Below are positions 8,560-16,511 of a DNA stretch of 64,000 nucleotides, in pieces. A model generated the notes under the pieces. That model worked only from the letters and a program-made list of their open reading frames with translations. It ran no database searches and was not told the DNA's origin. The stretch lies in the NCBI GenBank assembly GCA_002103105.1, contig DAAY01000003.1, positions 558,001 through 622,000 of the forward strand, written 5' to 3'. Both the position numbers and the translations under genes were made by a program. The DNA is from Candidatus Gastranaerophilales bacterium HUM_1 (GTDB lineage: Bacteria; Cyanobacteriota; Vampirovibrionia; Gastranaerophilales; Gastranaerophilaceae). Numbering within the stretch: the first letter of the stretch is position 1; the number at the start of each line of letters is the position of its first letter.

Positions 8560-9321
8560 ATGCTTGCTGTTGATGACATAATTAAAAAATGTGCATTTAC
8601 TCTTGCGGAAGTTCTAATAACTCTTGGCATAATTGGAGTAGTTGCTGCGATTACCATTCCTAGTTTGATGGCTGCAACCCAAGAAGCTTCTCTTGTTCCA
8701 AAAGTAAAAAAAACATATTCTACTCTGGCACAAGCATTGAAATTGGCTTCAAATGATTATGATACCCCAGGGGATTTTTCTTTAATTTTTGAGGAGGGAA
8801 AGTCTGCTTCACAAATAACAAAAGAGCTTGCTACTTATATGAATGGTGCAAGGTATTGCGATGCGGGGTCAAGTGCCAAGGGTTGTTCTGATTTGAATTA
8901 TAAAATTAAATATGCTTCTTTAATTAAAAATGGAGATTCAAATACTGCTGCACAATCATCTCAAATTATTAATTCTCCAAGAATTGTATTGTTGGATGGA
9001 ACTGTTATTGCTATTACTTCTCAAGGTCATGGTTGTGGCGATTATGAAGCTTCTGGTGCAATTCTAAATAATGGTGTAAACACGGGTAATATGTGGCATC
9101 AAATTAGGTCAAACTGTGGGGAAATATTTTTTGATGTTAATGGTCCTAAGCGTCCAAATCAGTTTGGTGTTGATGCCTATGGTATCAATGTATATCAAAA
9201 TTCTCTTGGTTTTAATTATTGGAGTGCATATGGAACGAATTCATTGCGAAATATTTTGAATAATGTCAAACATCCTTTTCAATATTCAAAATATTCAGAT
9301 AGTCAAGAATTTGAATGGTAA
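8560..9321 (+). CDS. Type IV prepilin-like protein (first), with uncertain upstream extension
   Basis: The core begins MLAVDDIIKKCA then FTLAEVLITLGIIGVVAA, a class III/type IV prepilin signal: a short basic leader, cleavage before Phe, Glu at position 5 of the mature protein, and a hydrophobic helix. The rest is a globular domain with paired Cys (YCDAGSSAKGC, HGCGDYE, SNCGE) and a FDVNGPKRPNQFG motif shared with the other prepilins in this window. The frame is open back to GTG 8308, adding 84 residues of repeat-derived sequence. I prefer ATG 8560 as the functional start, although its ribosome-binding site is poor. The native start may be ATG 8235, out of frame by one G. Confidence 0.75.
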   Translation: MLAVDDIIKKCAFTLAEVLITLGIIGVVAAITIPSLMAATQEASLVPKVKKTYSTLAQALKLASNDYDTPGDFSLIFEEGKSASQITKELATYMNGARYCDAGSSAKGCSDLNYKIKYASLIKNGDSNTAAQSSQIINSPRIVLLDGTVIAITSQGHGCGDYEASGAILNNGVNTGNMWHQIRSNCGEIFFDVNGPKRPNQFGVDAYGINVYQNSLGFNYWSAYGTNSLRNILNNVKHPFQYSKYSDSQEFEW

Positions 9322-9353
9322 AAAGGTTGCTCCTATTCGAGCAACCTTTTTTG
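9321..9353. terminator. Bidirectional terminator between prepilin and proC
   Basis: AAAAGGTTGCT and AGCAACCTTTTTT form an 11-bp stem around CCTATTCG. It begins at the prepilin stop codon and can serve the convergent proC as well. Confidence 0.85.
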
Positions 9354-9366
9354 TATAATCAGAAAT

Positions 9367-10173
9367 TTATTTTCCTAAAGCGTTAGCTTTTTGTGTTGTT
9401 TTGTCGATTACATCATAGAATAATTTGTCAGAATGTCCTTCTTTCATTTCACAAATTCCCACGAATGTACAACCACCTTTTGTTGCGACGTTATCAATCA
9501 GAGTTTGAACAGATGTTTCTCCTCTATTAAAAATCATTTGAGCTGAGCCTAGAGCTGTTTGAGTTGCTAGTGTTAATGATTTTTCGTAATCAAGACCTAA
9601 TTTTTCTCCTGCTCTTGCCATGTCTTCAATAACTTGGTAGAAAAATGCAGGGCCAGAACCAGAAATTGCTGTAACGATATCCATTTGAGATTCTTCAACT
9701 GTAATACATTTCCCAAGAGAAGTTAAAAGTCCTTCAATTAATTTTAAATCCGAGTCGGTAGCTTTAGAGCCTTTGCAAACCCCAAACATTCCTAGTTTTA
9801 CAAGTGCTGGAGTGTTTGGCATGATTCTTATCACTCTAGTATTATTTAGAACGTTTTCAATCTTCTGAGTTGAAACACCAGCTGCAATTGATACTAAAAG
9901 AGTTTCTGGTTTTAATTCTGTTTTGATTTCATTTAGAACATCTACTACACAGTTTGGCTTTGTTGCGATAAAAACGATGTCAGAAGTTGCAGCAAGAGTT
10001 TTGTTGTCGTGTAATACCTCAATTCCAAGTCTTTCAGATGCTTGTTTTGCTATTTCTTCGGTTACTTCTGAACCTTTAATGCTGTAATTTTGACCTTTTT
10101 CAGATGCTAAAATTCCGCTAATGATAGCGCTTGCCATTTTTCCACAGCCAATAAATCCGATATTTCTCTTCAT
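9367..10173 (-). CDS. proC: Pyrroline-5-carboxylate reductase
   Basis: 268 residues from ATG 10173. It catalyses the last step of proline synthesis, NAD(P)H-dependent reduction of pyrroline-5-carboxylate. The Rossmann motif IGFIGCGKMASAI is at the N-terminus, followed by FIATKPNCVVDVL, SIAAGVST, RIMPNTPALV and the signature TAISGSGPAFFYQ. The C-terminal part (ATQTALGSAQM, NVATKGGCT) is the dimerisation domain typical of the family. The frame is open upstream to 10365, but those residues are unlike ProC and run through the rpmH promoter region, so the longer start is rejected. Confidence 0.95.
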   Translation of the reverse strand: MKRNIGFIGCGKMASAIISGILASEKGQNYSIKGSEVTEEIAKQASERLGIEVLHDNKTLAATSDIVFIATKPNCVVDVLNEIKTELKPETLLVSIAAGVSTQKIENVLNNTRVIRIMPNTPALVKLGMFGVCKGSKATDSDLKLIEGLLTSLGKCITVEESQMDIVTAISGSGPAFFYQVIEDMARAGEKLGLDYEKSLTLATQTALGSAQMIFNRGETSVQTLIDNVATKGGCTFVGICEMKEGHSDKLFYDVIDKTTQKANALGK

Positions 10174-10200
10174 AATATTTAACCATTCCCTTCTTATTTG

Positions 10201-10229
10201 TTGACTATTTGCTTTGTTTCCTGTAACAT
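10201..10229 (+). promoter_or_regulatory. Putative sigma-70-type promoter for rpmH-rnpA
   Basis: TTGACT at 10201-10206 and TAACAT at 10224-10229 are separated by 17 bases, about 40 bases before the rpmH start. It is divergent from proC. Confidence 0.5.
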
Positions 10230-10270
10230 TTGAATTATACGACAAATAAATAGTAAAAGGAAATAAAAAA

Positions 10271-10423
10271 ATGAGACGTACACTAGAAGGAACAAAAAGA
10301 AAAAGACAAAACGTAAGCGGATTCAGAGCTAGAATGTCAACACCTGGTGGTAGAGAAGTTATCAACAGACGTAGAGCTAGAGGCCGTCATAAATTGTCTA
10401 TCACAGCTAAAAAACGTGCTTAA
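10271..10423 (+). CDS. rpmH: 50S ribosomal protein L34
   Basis: This 50-residue basic protein starts MRRTLEGTKRKR and contains SGFRARMSTPGGREVI and RRRARGRHKL. The motif set is diagnostic for bL34, a small rRNA-binding protein of the large subunit. It is slightly longer than the usual 44-46 residues because of the tail ITAKKRA. RBS AAAAGG at 10255-10260. It is followed by rnpA, the near-universal rpmH-rnpA arrangement. Confidence 0.96.
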   Translation: MRRTLEGTKRKRQNVSGFRARMSTPGGREVINRRRARGRHKLSITAKKRA

Positions 10424-10473
10424 TTGTACATTTGCTAATCTCTAGTATTTAATAAGTTTGAGAAAAGCTATAA

Positions 10474-10824
10474 ATGTTACCAAAGCAATATCGTTTAAAA
10501 AAAAGATCCGCTTTTAAAGCGACATATAAAGTTAAAAACTCCTCCCGTATGGGTGGAGTAACTTTGTTTGCGGGTATTTTAAAAAAGGGTGATACCCCAA
10601 CAAAAGTTGGTTTTGTTGTAAGTAAAAAAGTCCACAAGCGTGCGGTTAAGCGTAACCGCCTAAAGCGTTTGATGAGAGAAAGTTATCGTCTTTTGTTAAA
10701 AGAAGGACAATTAGGTAATTCGCAAAAGTATATGTCTTTAGTGTTTATGGGTTCTGATAGAGCCTTAGGAAAGAGTTTTGCTGAAATTAAAACAAGTATT
10801 TCAAAAATGTTAGAAAGGATTTAG
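10474..10824 (+). CDS. rnpA: Ribonuclease P protein component
   Basis: 116 residues. It binds the catalytic RNase P RNA and helps mature tRNA 5' ends. The N-terminus LPKQYRLKKRSAFKATY and the RNR signature KRAVKRNRLKRLMRESYR are diagnostic. It lies 50 bases after rpmH in the same direction and is followed at 2 bases by an unrelated reading frame instead of the usual yidD/yidC. Confidence 0.95.
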   Translation: MLPKQYRLKKRSAFKATYKVKNSSRMGGVTLFAGILKKGDTPTKVGFVVSKKVHKRAVKRNRLKRLMRESYRLLLKEGQLGNSQKYMSLVFMGSDRALGKSFAEIKTSISKMLERI

Positions 10825-10826
10825 CA

Positions 10827-11360
10827 TTGGTTTTAGAGGGCATGTATGTTGAAAATATTATGATGCACTCTGAAACTAGAGTTTATCCTACTGAACCTCA
10901 GATTACTGCGGGTTTGATTTTGGGTTCTCAATCTTTTTATCGTTATTCGCTCAGAGAATCTACTTATCCAACATTATCTTTAGTGGATACTTTGACTGAC
11001 GGGGAGGGAAATATGATTCCTCCTGGGCATTATGAATTGGCATTGTCAGATGAAAGAGATTTTTTAATTTTGATGCAATCAAAAAATCCGATTGCTTTAA
11101 TTCCTGTTTTTAAGGTTGAAGTTGATATGTCCCAGTATTCCCAAGTGCGAGATAATAAGGCCTTAAAACAGCAGAAAAAGCAAGAAAAAGAAATTGCAAA
11201 AACAAATAAAAAACGTGAAAAGAAAGGTATGCCACCTATCTCTAAGGAAGATGATATTTACCAAGAAGCAGGAATTGAATATATTCACGATTTGGGCGGA
11301 TATTATTTAATCAAATATGAACGTGGGGATGTTCGAGCTTGGGGAGCCGTAAAAGGTTAA
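10827..11360 (+). CDS. Hypothetical protein in the rpmH-rnpA operon, 177 aa
   Basis: Starts at TTG 10827 with AAAGGA at 10814-10819 seven bases upstream, 2 bases after rnpA ends. It is not YidD, YidC or another protein I know. Residues 1-110 look like a compact beta-rich domain (ETRVYPTEPQITAGLILGSQ, GNMIPPGHYELALSDERDF). A lysine-rich linker (residues 113-135, QQKKQEKEIAKTNKKREKKG) precedes a short C-terminal segment with HDLGGYYLIKYERGDVRAWG. No signal peptide or membrane helix. A cytosolic role coupled to RNase P or ribosome expression is possible from position only. Confidence 0.7.
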   Translation: MVLEGMYVENIMMHSETRVYPTEPQITAGLILGSQSFYRYSLRESTYPTLSLVDTLTDGEGNMIPPGHYELALSDERDFLILMQSKNPIALIPVFKVEVDMSQYSQVRDNKALKQQKKQEKEIAKTNKKREKKGMPPISKEDDIYQEAGIEYIHDLGGYYLIKYERGDVRAWGAVKG

Positions 11361-11575
11361 AACTTGCAATTTAAAATATCTTCGATTTTGATTTCCAGAG
11401 CTTCTGCAATAGCATATAGAGTTTTAATTTTAACATTATTTAGACCTCTTTCGAGCGTACTTATAGAATTCATGTTCAAATTTGCTCTGAATGCAAGTTC
11501 TTCTTGTGAAATACCTTTTTTCATTCGGATGTATCTTACACTTTGTCCAATTTTAAATAAAAGTTCGTCTTTCAT
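11357..11575 (-). CDS. XRE-family helix-turn-helix regulator
   Basis: A 72-residue, single-domain Cro/CI-type repressor. The HTH reads VRYIRMKKGISQEELAFRA with recognition helix NSISTLERGLNN, followed by the C-terminal helices IKTLYAIAEALEIKIEDIL. It overlaps the end of the convergent upstream gene by four bases. No toxin or kinase partner is adjacent, so it is more likely a stand-alone regulator than half of a toxin-antitoxin pair. Its operator is not evident. Confidence 0.85.
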   Translation of the reverse strand: MKDELLFKIGQSVRYIRMKKGISQEELAFRANLNMNSISTLERGLNNVKIKTLYAIAEALEIKIEDILNCKF

Positions 11576-11678
11576 CCCTTAATTGTATAATCTTGACATT
11601 CTCTAATCTAACTAATAAAATATTATTATTCATAGTAAACTATTAAAAATAAATCTAAAATAGTAAGTTGGAGGATTG

Positions 11679-12401
11679 ATGGTATTGTCAAAAAGTCAAT
11701 TAAAGGGTTTTACGCTAGCAGAAGTTTTAATTACTTTAGGAATTATCGGAGTTGTTGCTGCGATTACAATTCCTTCACTAATTTCAAAAGTTCAAAAGGC
11801 TCAGATTGAAGCGTTAGTAAAAGAAAATTATTCAAGCGTTGCTCAAGCTATGCGTATGGCAGATGCAGATGATGTAGAGGCAATGCCTGTCACGGTAAGT
11901 GTTCAAGGTATGAAGGATTGGTTTAATAATTTTCTTGCTCCATATATGAAAATTGAGAGAGCTTGTTTTCAAGAAGCTGGATGTTGGCACAAAAAGGGGG
12001 CTGTTAAAACTTTAAATCATGCAACTCCAACTTATGAAACTTCTGTTGGGGGAAATGAAAGTACTATTGGCTGGGTTACTATGACCTTTAGAACTGCAAA
12101 AGGTGCTTATTTTGATTTGGATGGTTCTAGTGCGAGTTCTTCATGGAATCTCTTTGGAATTAAGACGACTCAAAATACTCTACAATTTTATTTTGATGTT
12201 AATGGAGATAAGAAGCCTAATGTGATTGGGAAAGATATTTATATTCTTGTATATGAGCCTGATAGGGGATTATTACCTGCGGGAATTGATAAAACGAAAG
12301 AAGAAATCGAAAATAATTGTACCAATGGTAATGGGTATTGGTGTTTAGCTTATTTGAAAAGTAATGGGTGGAAGATTTCTGACAAAACTTGGAAAAGATG
12401 A
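11679..12401 (+). CDS. Type IV prepilin-like protein (second)
   Basis: About 240 residues. A leader MVLSKSQLKG is followed by FTLAEVLITLGIIGVVAA, so cleavage would be after Gly and the mature protein would start with Phe and have Glu at position 5. The mature domain has FYFDVNGDKKPNVIGKDIYI, resembling the FDVNGPKRPNQFG motif of the first prepilin, plus Cys pairs. GGAGG at 11670-11674 is 4 bases from ATG 11679; TTG 11685 is an alternative. No pilus assembly gene is nearby, so this is an orphan pilin or pseudopilin. Confidence 0.85.
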   Translation: MVLSKSQLKGFTLAEVLITLGIIGVVAAITIPSLISKVQKAQIEALVKENYSSVAQAMRMADADDVEAMPVTVSVQGMKDWFNNFLAPYMKIERACFQEAGCWHKKGAVKTLNHATPTYETSVGGNESTIGWVTMTFRTAKGAYFDLDGSSASSSWNLFGIKTTQNTLQFYFDVNGDKKPNVIGKDIYILVYEPDRGLLPAGIDKTKEEIENNCTNGNGYWCLAYLKSNGWKISDKTWKR

Positions 12402-12458
12402 TAAATTGTAAACTAATGTAAAGGCGATTTTGTTAAAAAAGACAATTATTTACTTTGT

Positions 12459-12472
12459 AAATACTTTATATA
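12459..12472 (+). promoter_or_regulatory. AAATACTTTATATA motif before a short gene
   Basis: This exact 14-base sequence ends 32 bases before ATG 12505. The same sequence ends 30 bases before ATG 34002 and about 27 bases before a TTG at 33469. The TATATA end may be a -10 element; no good -35 is visible. Confidence 0.45.
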
Positions 12473-12504
12473 TACAAGAGAAGAGATTTATAAAGGATTT
12501 TACG

Positions 12505-12849
12505 ATGGTTGATAGAAATATTGGTGAATATAATAGAGTTACAGCATCAACTGATAGTTATGTTAGAACGAATTTTAATATTAAACCAACGGATGAAGAA
12601 ACTCGTAATGTTATAAGTTCTACATTCGGAGTGATTAAGAATAATATTTTGCAAGCATTTTGGTATGCAACTGGTTTAGATGATAATGTAAATGGTGCGT
12701 TCCAACAATCAATGACTGACCCAAGTCAATCATTTGAAGCGAATGGTAAAAGATATTATGCTTATCCAGGAGGAGTTGGAAAACTCCAAGCGTATAATGA
12801 AGCAGGAAATCCTGCTGATGGCTGTTTTTCAATGCAGGTTATCGGATAA
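12505..12849 (+). CDS. Hypothetical short protein, 114 aa
   Basis: ATG 12505 is chosen because AAAGGA at 12492-12497 is seven bases upstream; the open frame back to 12430 has no such site. The protein is soluble, polar and unlike any family I know: MVDRNIGEYNRVTAST, then DNVNGAFQQSMTDPSQSFE and a C-terminal YAYPGGVGKLQAY, ending SMQVIG. It is followed 15 bases on by another short gene with a similar C-terminal end (NLIG). The two probably form one transcript ending at 13151-13187. Confidence 0.65.
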   Translation: MVDRNIGEYNRVTASTDSYVRTNFNIKPTDEETRNVISSTFGVIKNNILQAFWYATGLDDNVNGAFQQSMTDPSQSFEANGKRYYAYPGGVGKLQAYNEAGNPADGCFSMQVIG

Positions 12850-12864
12850 GAGGAGTAAAGGTCG

Positions 12865-13140
12865 ATGTCTTCATCAATCAACGGAGTACAATTAGGCAAC
12901 AAGTTCGGAGCAGATATGCGAACTCAGTTTATGGATCAAGGAATTAATAATCTTCCTAACCCAGAATCTAGTGCTGCGACTTCTTTACCTCAAAATCCGT
13001 TGTATAATTTACTTCAAGTTGTATTTCAAGGTAAAAAAACTGATAATATTTCAGCTTTTAATCAAAACGATACATTTATAAAAAATGGCTTAGTTCAAAA
13101 TTTTACAGAAGAAAATCATAATTTAAACCTAATAGGATAA
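12865..13140 (+). CDS. Hypothetical short protein, 91 aa
   Basis: A 91-residue polar protein without signal peptide or membrane helix, in tandem with the previous gene. RBS AGGAGTAAAGG lies just before ATG 12865. It contains a Pro/Asn-rich stretch SLPQNPLYNLLQVVFQGKK and ends NLNLIG. The PLYNLLQ piece loosely recalls PLFNFLEE in the protein at 7815, suggesting a related small-protein family, but this is weak. Function unknown. Confidence 0.65.
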   Translation: MSSSINGVQLGNKFGADMRTQFMDQGINNLPNPESSAATSLPQNPLYNLLQVVFQGKKTDNISAFNQNDTFIKNGLVQNFTEENHNLNLIG

Positions 13141-13150
13141 TGTTCTCGAA

Positions 13151-13187
13151 AAAAAATCACCGATCAAAGTTTGAACGGTGATTTTTT
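13151..13187. terminator. Bidirectional terminator
   Basis: AAAAAATCACCG and CGGTGATTTTTT make a 12-bp stem with a loop of about 13 bases. It serves the 12505-12865 pair and the convergent aminotransferase gene. Confidence 0.88.
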
Positions 13188-13205
13188 ATAATATAGTTTT
13201 CAAAA

Positions 13206-14330
13206 CTAGCAGCAAGCTGCTGATTTAGATTTTTCAATACATTCCATCAAAGTTTTAGCAACTGTATCTTGTTCTTCTTTTGTTAATTCTGGGAACATTG
13301 GAAGTGAAATTACAACTTCTGTGTTTTTTTCTGTGATTGGAAGTGAACCAGCACCCATTCCTAACCAAGCGTTAACTTTTTGGAAGTGAAGAGGAATTGG
13401 GTAATATAACATAGCACCGATACCTTTTTCTTGAAGCATTTTATGAACTTCATCTCTGTTAGGAATTTTAACTGTGTATTGGTGATAAACGCAATATGTA
13501 TTATCCAATTCTTTTGGAGTTTGAACATCTGCACAACCTACAAATAATTTGTTATAATATGCAGCGTGTTCTCTTCTTTTTGTGTTCCATTCATCAATGT
13601 GTTTAGCTTTAACTCTTAAAATTGCTGCTTGAATTTCATCAAGTCTGCTGTTAACACCAAGCTCGTCATTGTGGTAACGAACCATTGAACCGTGGTTTCT
13701 TAATGCGATTAATCTATCTTTAAGTTTTTCGTCATTAACTGTGCAAAGTCCACCGTCACCCATTGTTCCTAAGTTTTTAGTTGGGTAGAAGCTGTAACAT
13801 CCGATATCTCCAAATGTACCAACTTTTTGGCCTTTGAATGATGAACCGATAGCTTGGCAACAATCTTCAACAACTCTTAAATTGTGTTTTTTAGCAATTG
13901 CCATAATTGATTCCATATCGCAAGGTTGTCCGTATAAGTGAACAGGAATGATAGCCTTTGTTTTTGGAGTGATAGCTTCTTCAATTTTTTTAGGGTCAAT
14001 ATTGAATGTATCTGGGTCAATATCAACGAAAACTGGTTTAGCTCCAACCATGCCGATAGCTTCTGCTGTTGCTACAAATGTGAATGCAGTAGTGATAACT
14101 TCATCTCCTGCTCCAATATCTAAAGCTCTTAATGCAATGTGAAGTGCATCTGTACCAGAGTTTAATGCAACTGTATATTTGCATCCAATGTATTGAGCTA
14201 ATTCACTTTCTAAAGCTTTAACATTTGGACCAAGAATATAGCATCCAGATCTCATAACTTCGCATACTGCTTTTTCTGCTTCTTCGCCAATTTGTGCATA
14301 TTGACGTTTTGAATCAAAAATAGGAATCAT
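13206..14330 (-). CDS. DegT/DnrJ/EryC1-family PLP-dependent sugar aminotransferase
   Basis: 374 residues. These enzymes transfer an amino group to keto-sugars bound to nucleotides, for surface glycans or modified LPS. Visible family features are ALNSGTDALHIALRAL (PLP phosphate site), VEDCCQAIGSSFKGQKVGTFG, the catalytic Lys in SFYPTKNLGTMGDGG, and LRNHGSMVRYHNDELGVNSRLDEIQAA. It ends with an odd Cys-containing tail KSKSAACC. It stands alone, not in a glycan cluster, so the sugar cannot be named; WbpE-like UDP-keto-sugar aminotransferases are the closest in motif. Confidence 0.92.
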   Translation of the reverse strand: MIPIFDSKRQYAQIGEEAEKAVCEVMRSGCYILGPNVKALESELAQYIGCKYTVALNSGTDALHIALRALDIGAGDEVITTAFTFVATAEAIGMVGAKPVFVDIDPDTFNIDPKKIEEAITPKTKAIIPVHLYGQPCDMESIMAIAKKHNLRVVEDCCQAIGSSFKGQKVGTFGDIGCYSFYPTKNLGTMGDGGLCTVNDEKLKDRLIALRNHGSMVRYHNDELGVNSRLDEIQAAILRVKAKHIDEWNTKRREHAAYYNKLFVGCADVQTPKELDNTYCVYHQYTVKIPNRDEVHKMLQEKGIGAMLYYPIPLHFQKVNAWLGMGAGSLPITEKNTEVVISLPMFPELTKEEQDTVAKTLMECIEKSKSAACC

Positions 14331-14374
14331 TTTTATCTCCTTTTCTATCTACCAAATAAATAATCCATGTCTTT

Positions 14375-14383
14375 ATTATACCA
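14375..14383 (-). promoter_or_regulatory. Extended -10 element for the DegT-family gene
   Basis: On the minus strand TGGTATAAT is an extended -10 (TGn-TATAAT) about 45 bases upstream of ATG 14330. No clear -35. Confidence 0.5.
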
Positions 14384-14453
14384 TAGCTCGTAGTATCTTT
14401 ATATAAACTTTACATTGAAATAAAATCTTAGCTCCCAGATTGTTTGATTTTTA

Positions 14454-14482
14454 TTTACTTTTCCCCCTTTTTAAGTTATAAT
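14454..14482 (+). promoter_or_regulatory. Sigma-70-type promoter for ftsH
   Basis: TTTACT at 14454-14459 and a perfect TATAAT at 14477-14482, separated by 17 bases and about 50 bases upstream of ATG 14531. Confidence 0.65.
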
Positions 14483-14530
14483 CAAGGCACGAGAGTTTAT
14501 TAATTATTATTTTTTGAAAGGTTATTATAT

Positions 14531-16435
14531 ATGAACAAAAGTCAATCAATGGGTATGTATGTTATTTTAGCTATTGTTGTGATGGTTTTCATTTCTACTA
14601 TTTTCATGAGTGGACCGACAACAAGTACTTCTGAAATCTCATATACTAATTTTCTTCAAAAATTAGACAATAAAGAATTTACCAAAATTGAAAAATACGA
14701 TGATATGATTATTGCTGTTCCAAAAGAACAACCAGCAGCAAAAGAAGAAAAAAAATCTGATGGTAAAAACTTAACCTCTCCTTTTTTAACTCAAGAAACA
14801 AAGAATTCTCAATCTCCATTATTCCAATATAAGGTTCAAATCCCTTCAAACGATCAAGAATTGATGGATAAATTAAATACGTCAAATGCTGACGTAACAG
14901 TTAAAAAGGCTCCAGAAACTAATCAACTTGCTGGAAATATCGGAACATTTATAATTGTATTATTTGCGATTATTTCTCTTGGCTTGATGATTAAAGCTAT
15001 TCAAGCTGGAGGTTCTCAAGCAATGTCTTTTGGTAAAAGTAAGGCTAAGATGCTTTTGGATTCAAAAGTTAAAACAACATTCAAGGATGTTGCAGGTATT
15101 GATGAAGAGAAAAAAGAACTTGAAGAAATCGTTGACTTTTTGAAAAACGGTGAAAAATATATGAAGTTAGGAGCAAAAATTCCTAAAGGTGTTTTACTTG
15201 TTGGCCCTCCAGGAACTGGTAAAACTTTGATGGCAAAAGCTGTTGCAGGCGAAGCTAGTGTTCCTTTCTTCTCAATCTCTGGTTCAGATTTTGTTGAAAT
15301 GTTTGTTGGTGTTGGTGCTAGTCGTGTTAGAGATTTGTTTGAACAAGCTAAAAAACATCAACCTTGTATTATATTTATTGATGAAATAGATGCCGTTGGT
15401 CGTCAAAGAGGTGCAGGACTTGGCGGTGGTCATGATGAAAGAGAACAAACTCTTAACCAATTGCTTGTTGAAATGGATGGCTTTGATGTAAATACAAATA
15501 TTATTGTTATTGCGGCAACAAATAGACCTGACATTTTGGATAACGCTCTTTTAAGACCAGGAAGATTTGATAGACAAATTTATATCAATGCTCCAGATGT
15601 AAAAGGTCGAGAACAAATTTTAGAAGTTCATGCTAAAAATAAAAAATTAGATAAAGATGTAGATTTGAAAGTTCTTGCAAAAAGAACTCCAGGTTTTACT
15701 GGTGCAGATTTACAAAACTTGTTGAATGAATCTGCCCTACTTGCGGCTCGTAAGGGTGAAGATAAAATTTCAATGGACGATATCGATTGTTCAATTGACC
15801 GTGTAATTGCAGGTGTTGAAAAACGTAGCAAAGTTCTTACAGATAAAGATAAAGAATTGACATCTTACCATGAAGTTGGTCATGCTTTGATAGACAAATT
15901 GTTGCCTGAGGCTAATGAATTACACAAGGTTTCTATAATTCCTCGTGGTATGGCTCTTGGTGTTACTTGGACAAGACCAAAAGATGAAAGTGTTCACGTA
16001 AGCAAGGCAAAACTTTTAGCTAAAATTGCCGTATCATTAGGCGGTCGTGCAGCAGAAGAAATTGTTTATGGCAAAGAAAATGTAAGTACTGGAGCTTCTC
16101 AAGATTTAATCAATGTTACTGATATGGCTAGAAAAATGGTTACAGCTTGGGGTATGTCTGACAAACTTGGTCCAATGGCTTACGGTAAAAATCAAGAAAA
16201 CGTATTTATGGGTCGAGATTTTGGACACCAAAGAGATTACTCTGAACAAGTTGCTTTTGAAATTGATGAAGAAATTAAACATATTGTCGATGAACGTTAT
16301 GAATTAGCAAAACGTCTATTATCTGAAAATCGTGATATGTTAGAAGCAATCTCAAGAGAGTTGTTAGATAAAGAAACTATTGATGATAAAGAATTTGAAG
16401 AAATTATGAATAGAGTTCGTGGCGAAAGAGCTTAA
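14531..16435 (+). CDS. ftsH: ATP-dependent zinc metalloprotease FtsH
   Basis: 634 residues. A membrane-anchored AAA+ protease that degrades misfolded membrane proteins and short-lived regulators. There are two N-terminal membrane helices (near residues 8-27 and 135-157) around a periplasmic domain with an inserted Lys/Pro/Ser-rich stretch (about residues 58-85). Walker A is GPPGTGKT, Walker B is CIIFIDEIDAVG, the second region of homology is ATNRPDILDNALLRPGRFDR, and the zinc site is HEVGH at residues 447-451 (usually HEAGH). Strong promoter upstream and terminator downstream make it monocistronic. Confidence 0.97.
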   Translation: MNKSQSMGMYVILAIVVMVFISTIFMSGPTTSTSEISYTNFLQKLDNKEFTKIEKYDDMIIAVPKEQPAAKEEKKSDGKNLTSPFLTQETKNSQSPLFQYKVQIPSNDQELMDKLNTSNADVTVKKAPETNQLAGNIGTFIIVLFAIISLGLMIKAIQAGGSQAMSFGKSKAKMLLDSKVKTTFKDVAGIDEEKKELEEIVDFLKNGEKYMKLGAKIPKGVLLVGPPGTGKTLMAKAVAGEASVPFFSISGSDFVEMFVGVGASRVRDLFEQAKKHQPCIIFIDEIDAVGRQRGAGLGGGHDEREQTLNQLLVEMDGFDVNTNIIVIAATNRPDILDNALLRPGRFDRQIYINAPDVKGREQILEVHAKNKKLDKDVDLKVLAKRTPGFTGADLQNLLNESALLAARKGEDKISMDDIDCSIDRVIAGVEKRSKVLTDKDKELTSYHEVGHALIDKLLPEANELHKVSIIPRGMALGVTWTRPKDESVHVSKAKLLAKIAVSLGGRAAEEIVYGKENVSTGASQDLINVTDMARKMVTAWGMSDKLGPMAYGKNQENVFMGRDFGHQRDYSEQVAFEIDEEIKHIVDERYELAKRLLSENRDMLEAISRELLDKETIDDKEFEEIMNRVRGERA

Positions 16436-16458
16436 GGTTTTTTAACCAAAAAGATATA

Positions 16459-16492
16459 AAAAGGTCGGAATAAATTTTTATTCCGACCTTTT
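16459..16492. terminator. Terminator after ftsH
   Basis: AAAAGGTCGGAATAAA pairs with TTTATTCCGACCTTTT in a long stem. It is near-symmetric, so it can also serve the convergent GH13 gene. Confidence 0.88.
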
Positions 16493-16511
16493 GTTAGTTA
16501 ATCTAATTTTA

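Noticed and set aside
9367..10365. Longer ProC start at 10365
   Set aside because: The extra 64 residues are unlike ProC and cover the rpmH promoter region and gene start; ATG 10173 fits the family start exactly.
11357..11575. XRE gene as half of a toxin-antitoxin pair
   Set aside because: No toxin-like partner on either side; its neighbours are an rnpA-operon gene and a prepilin.
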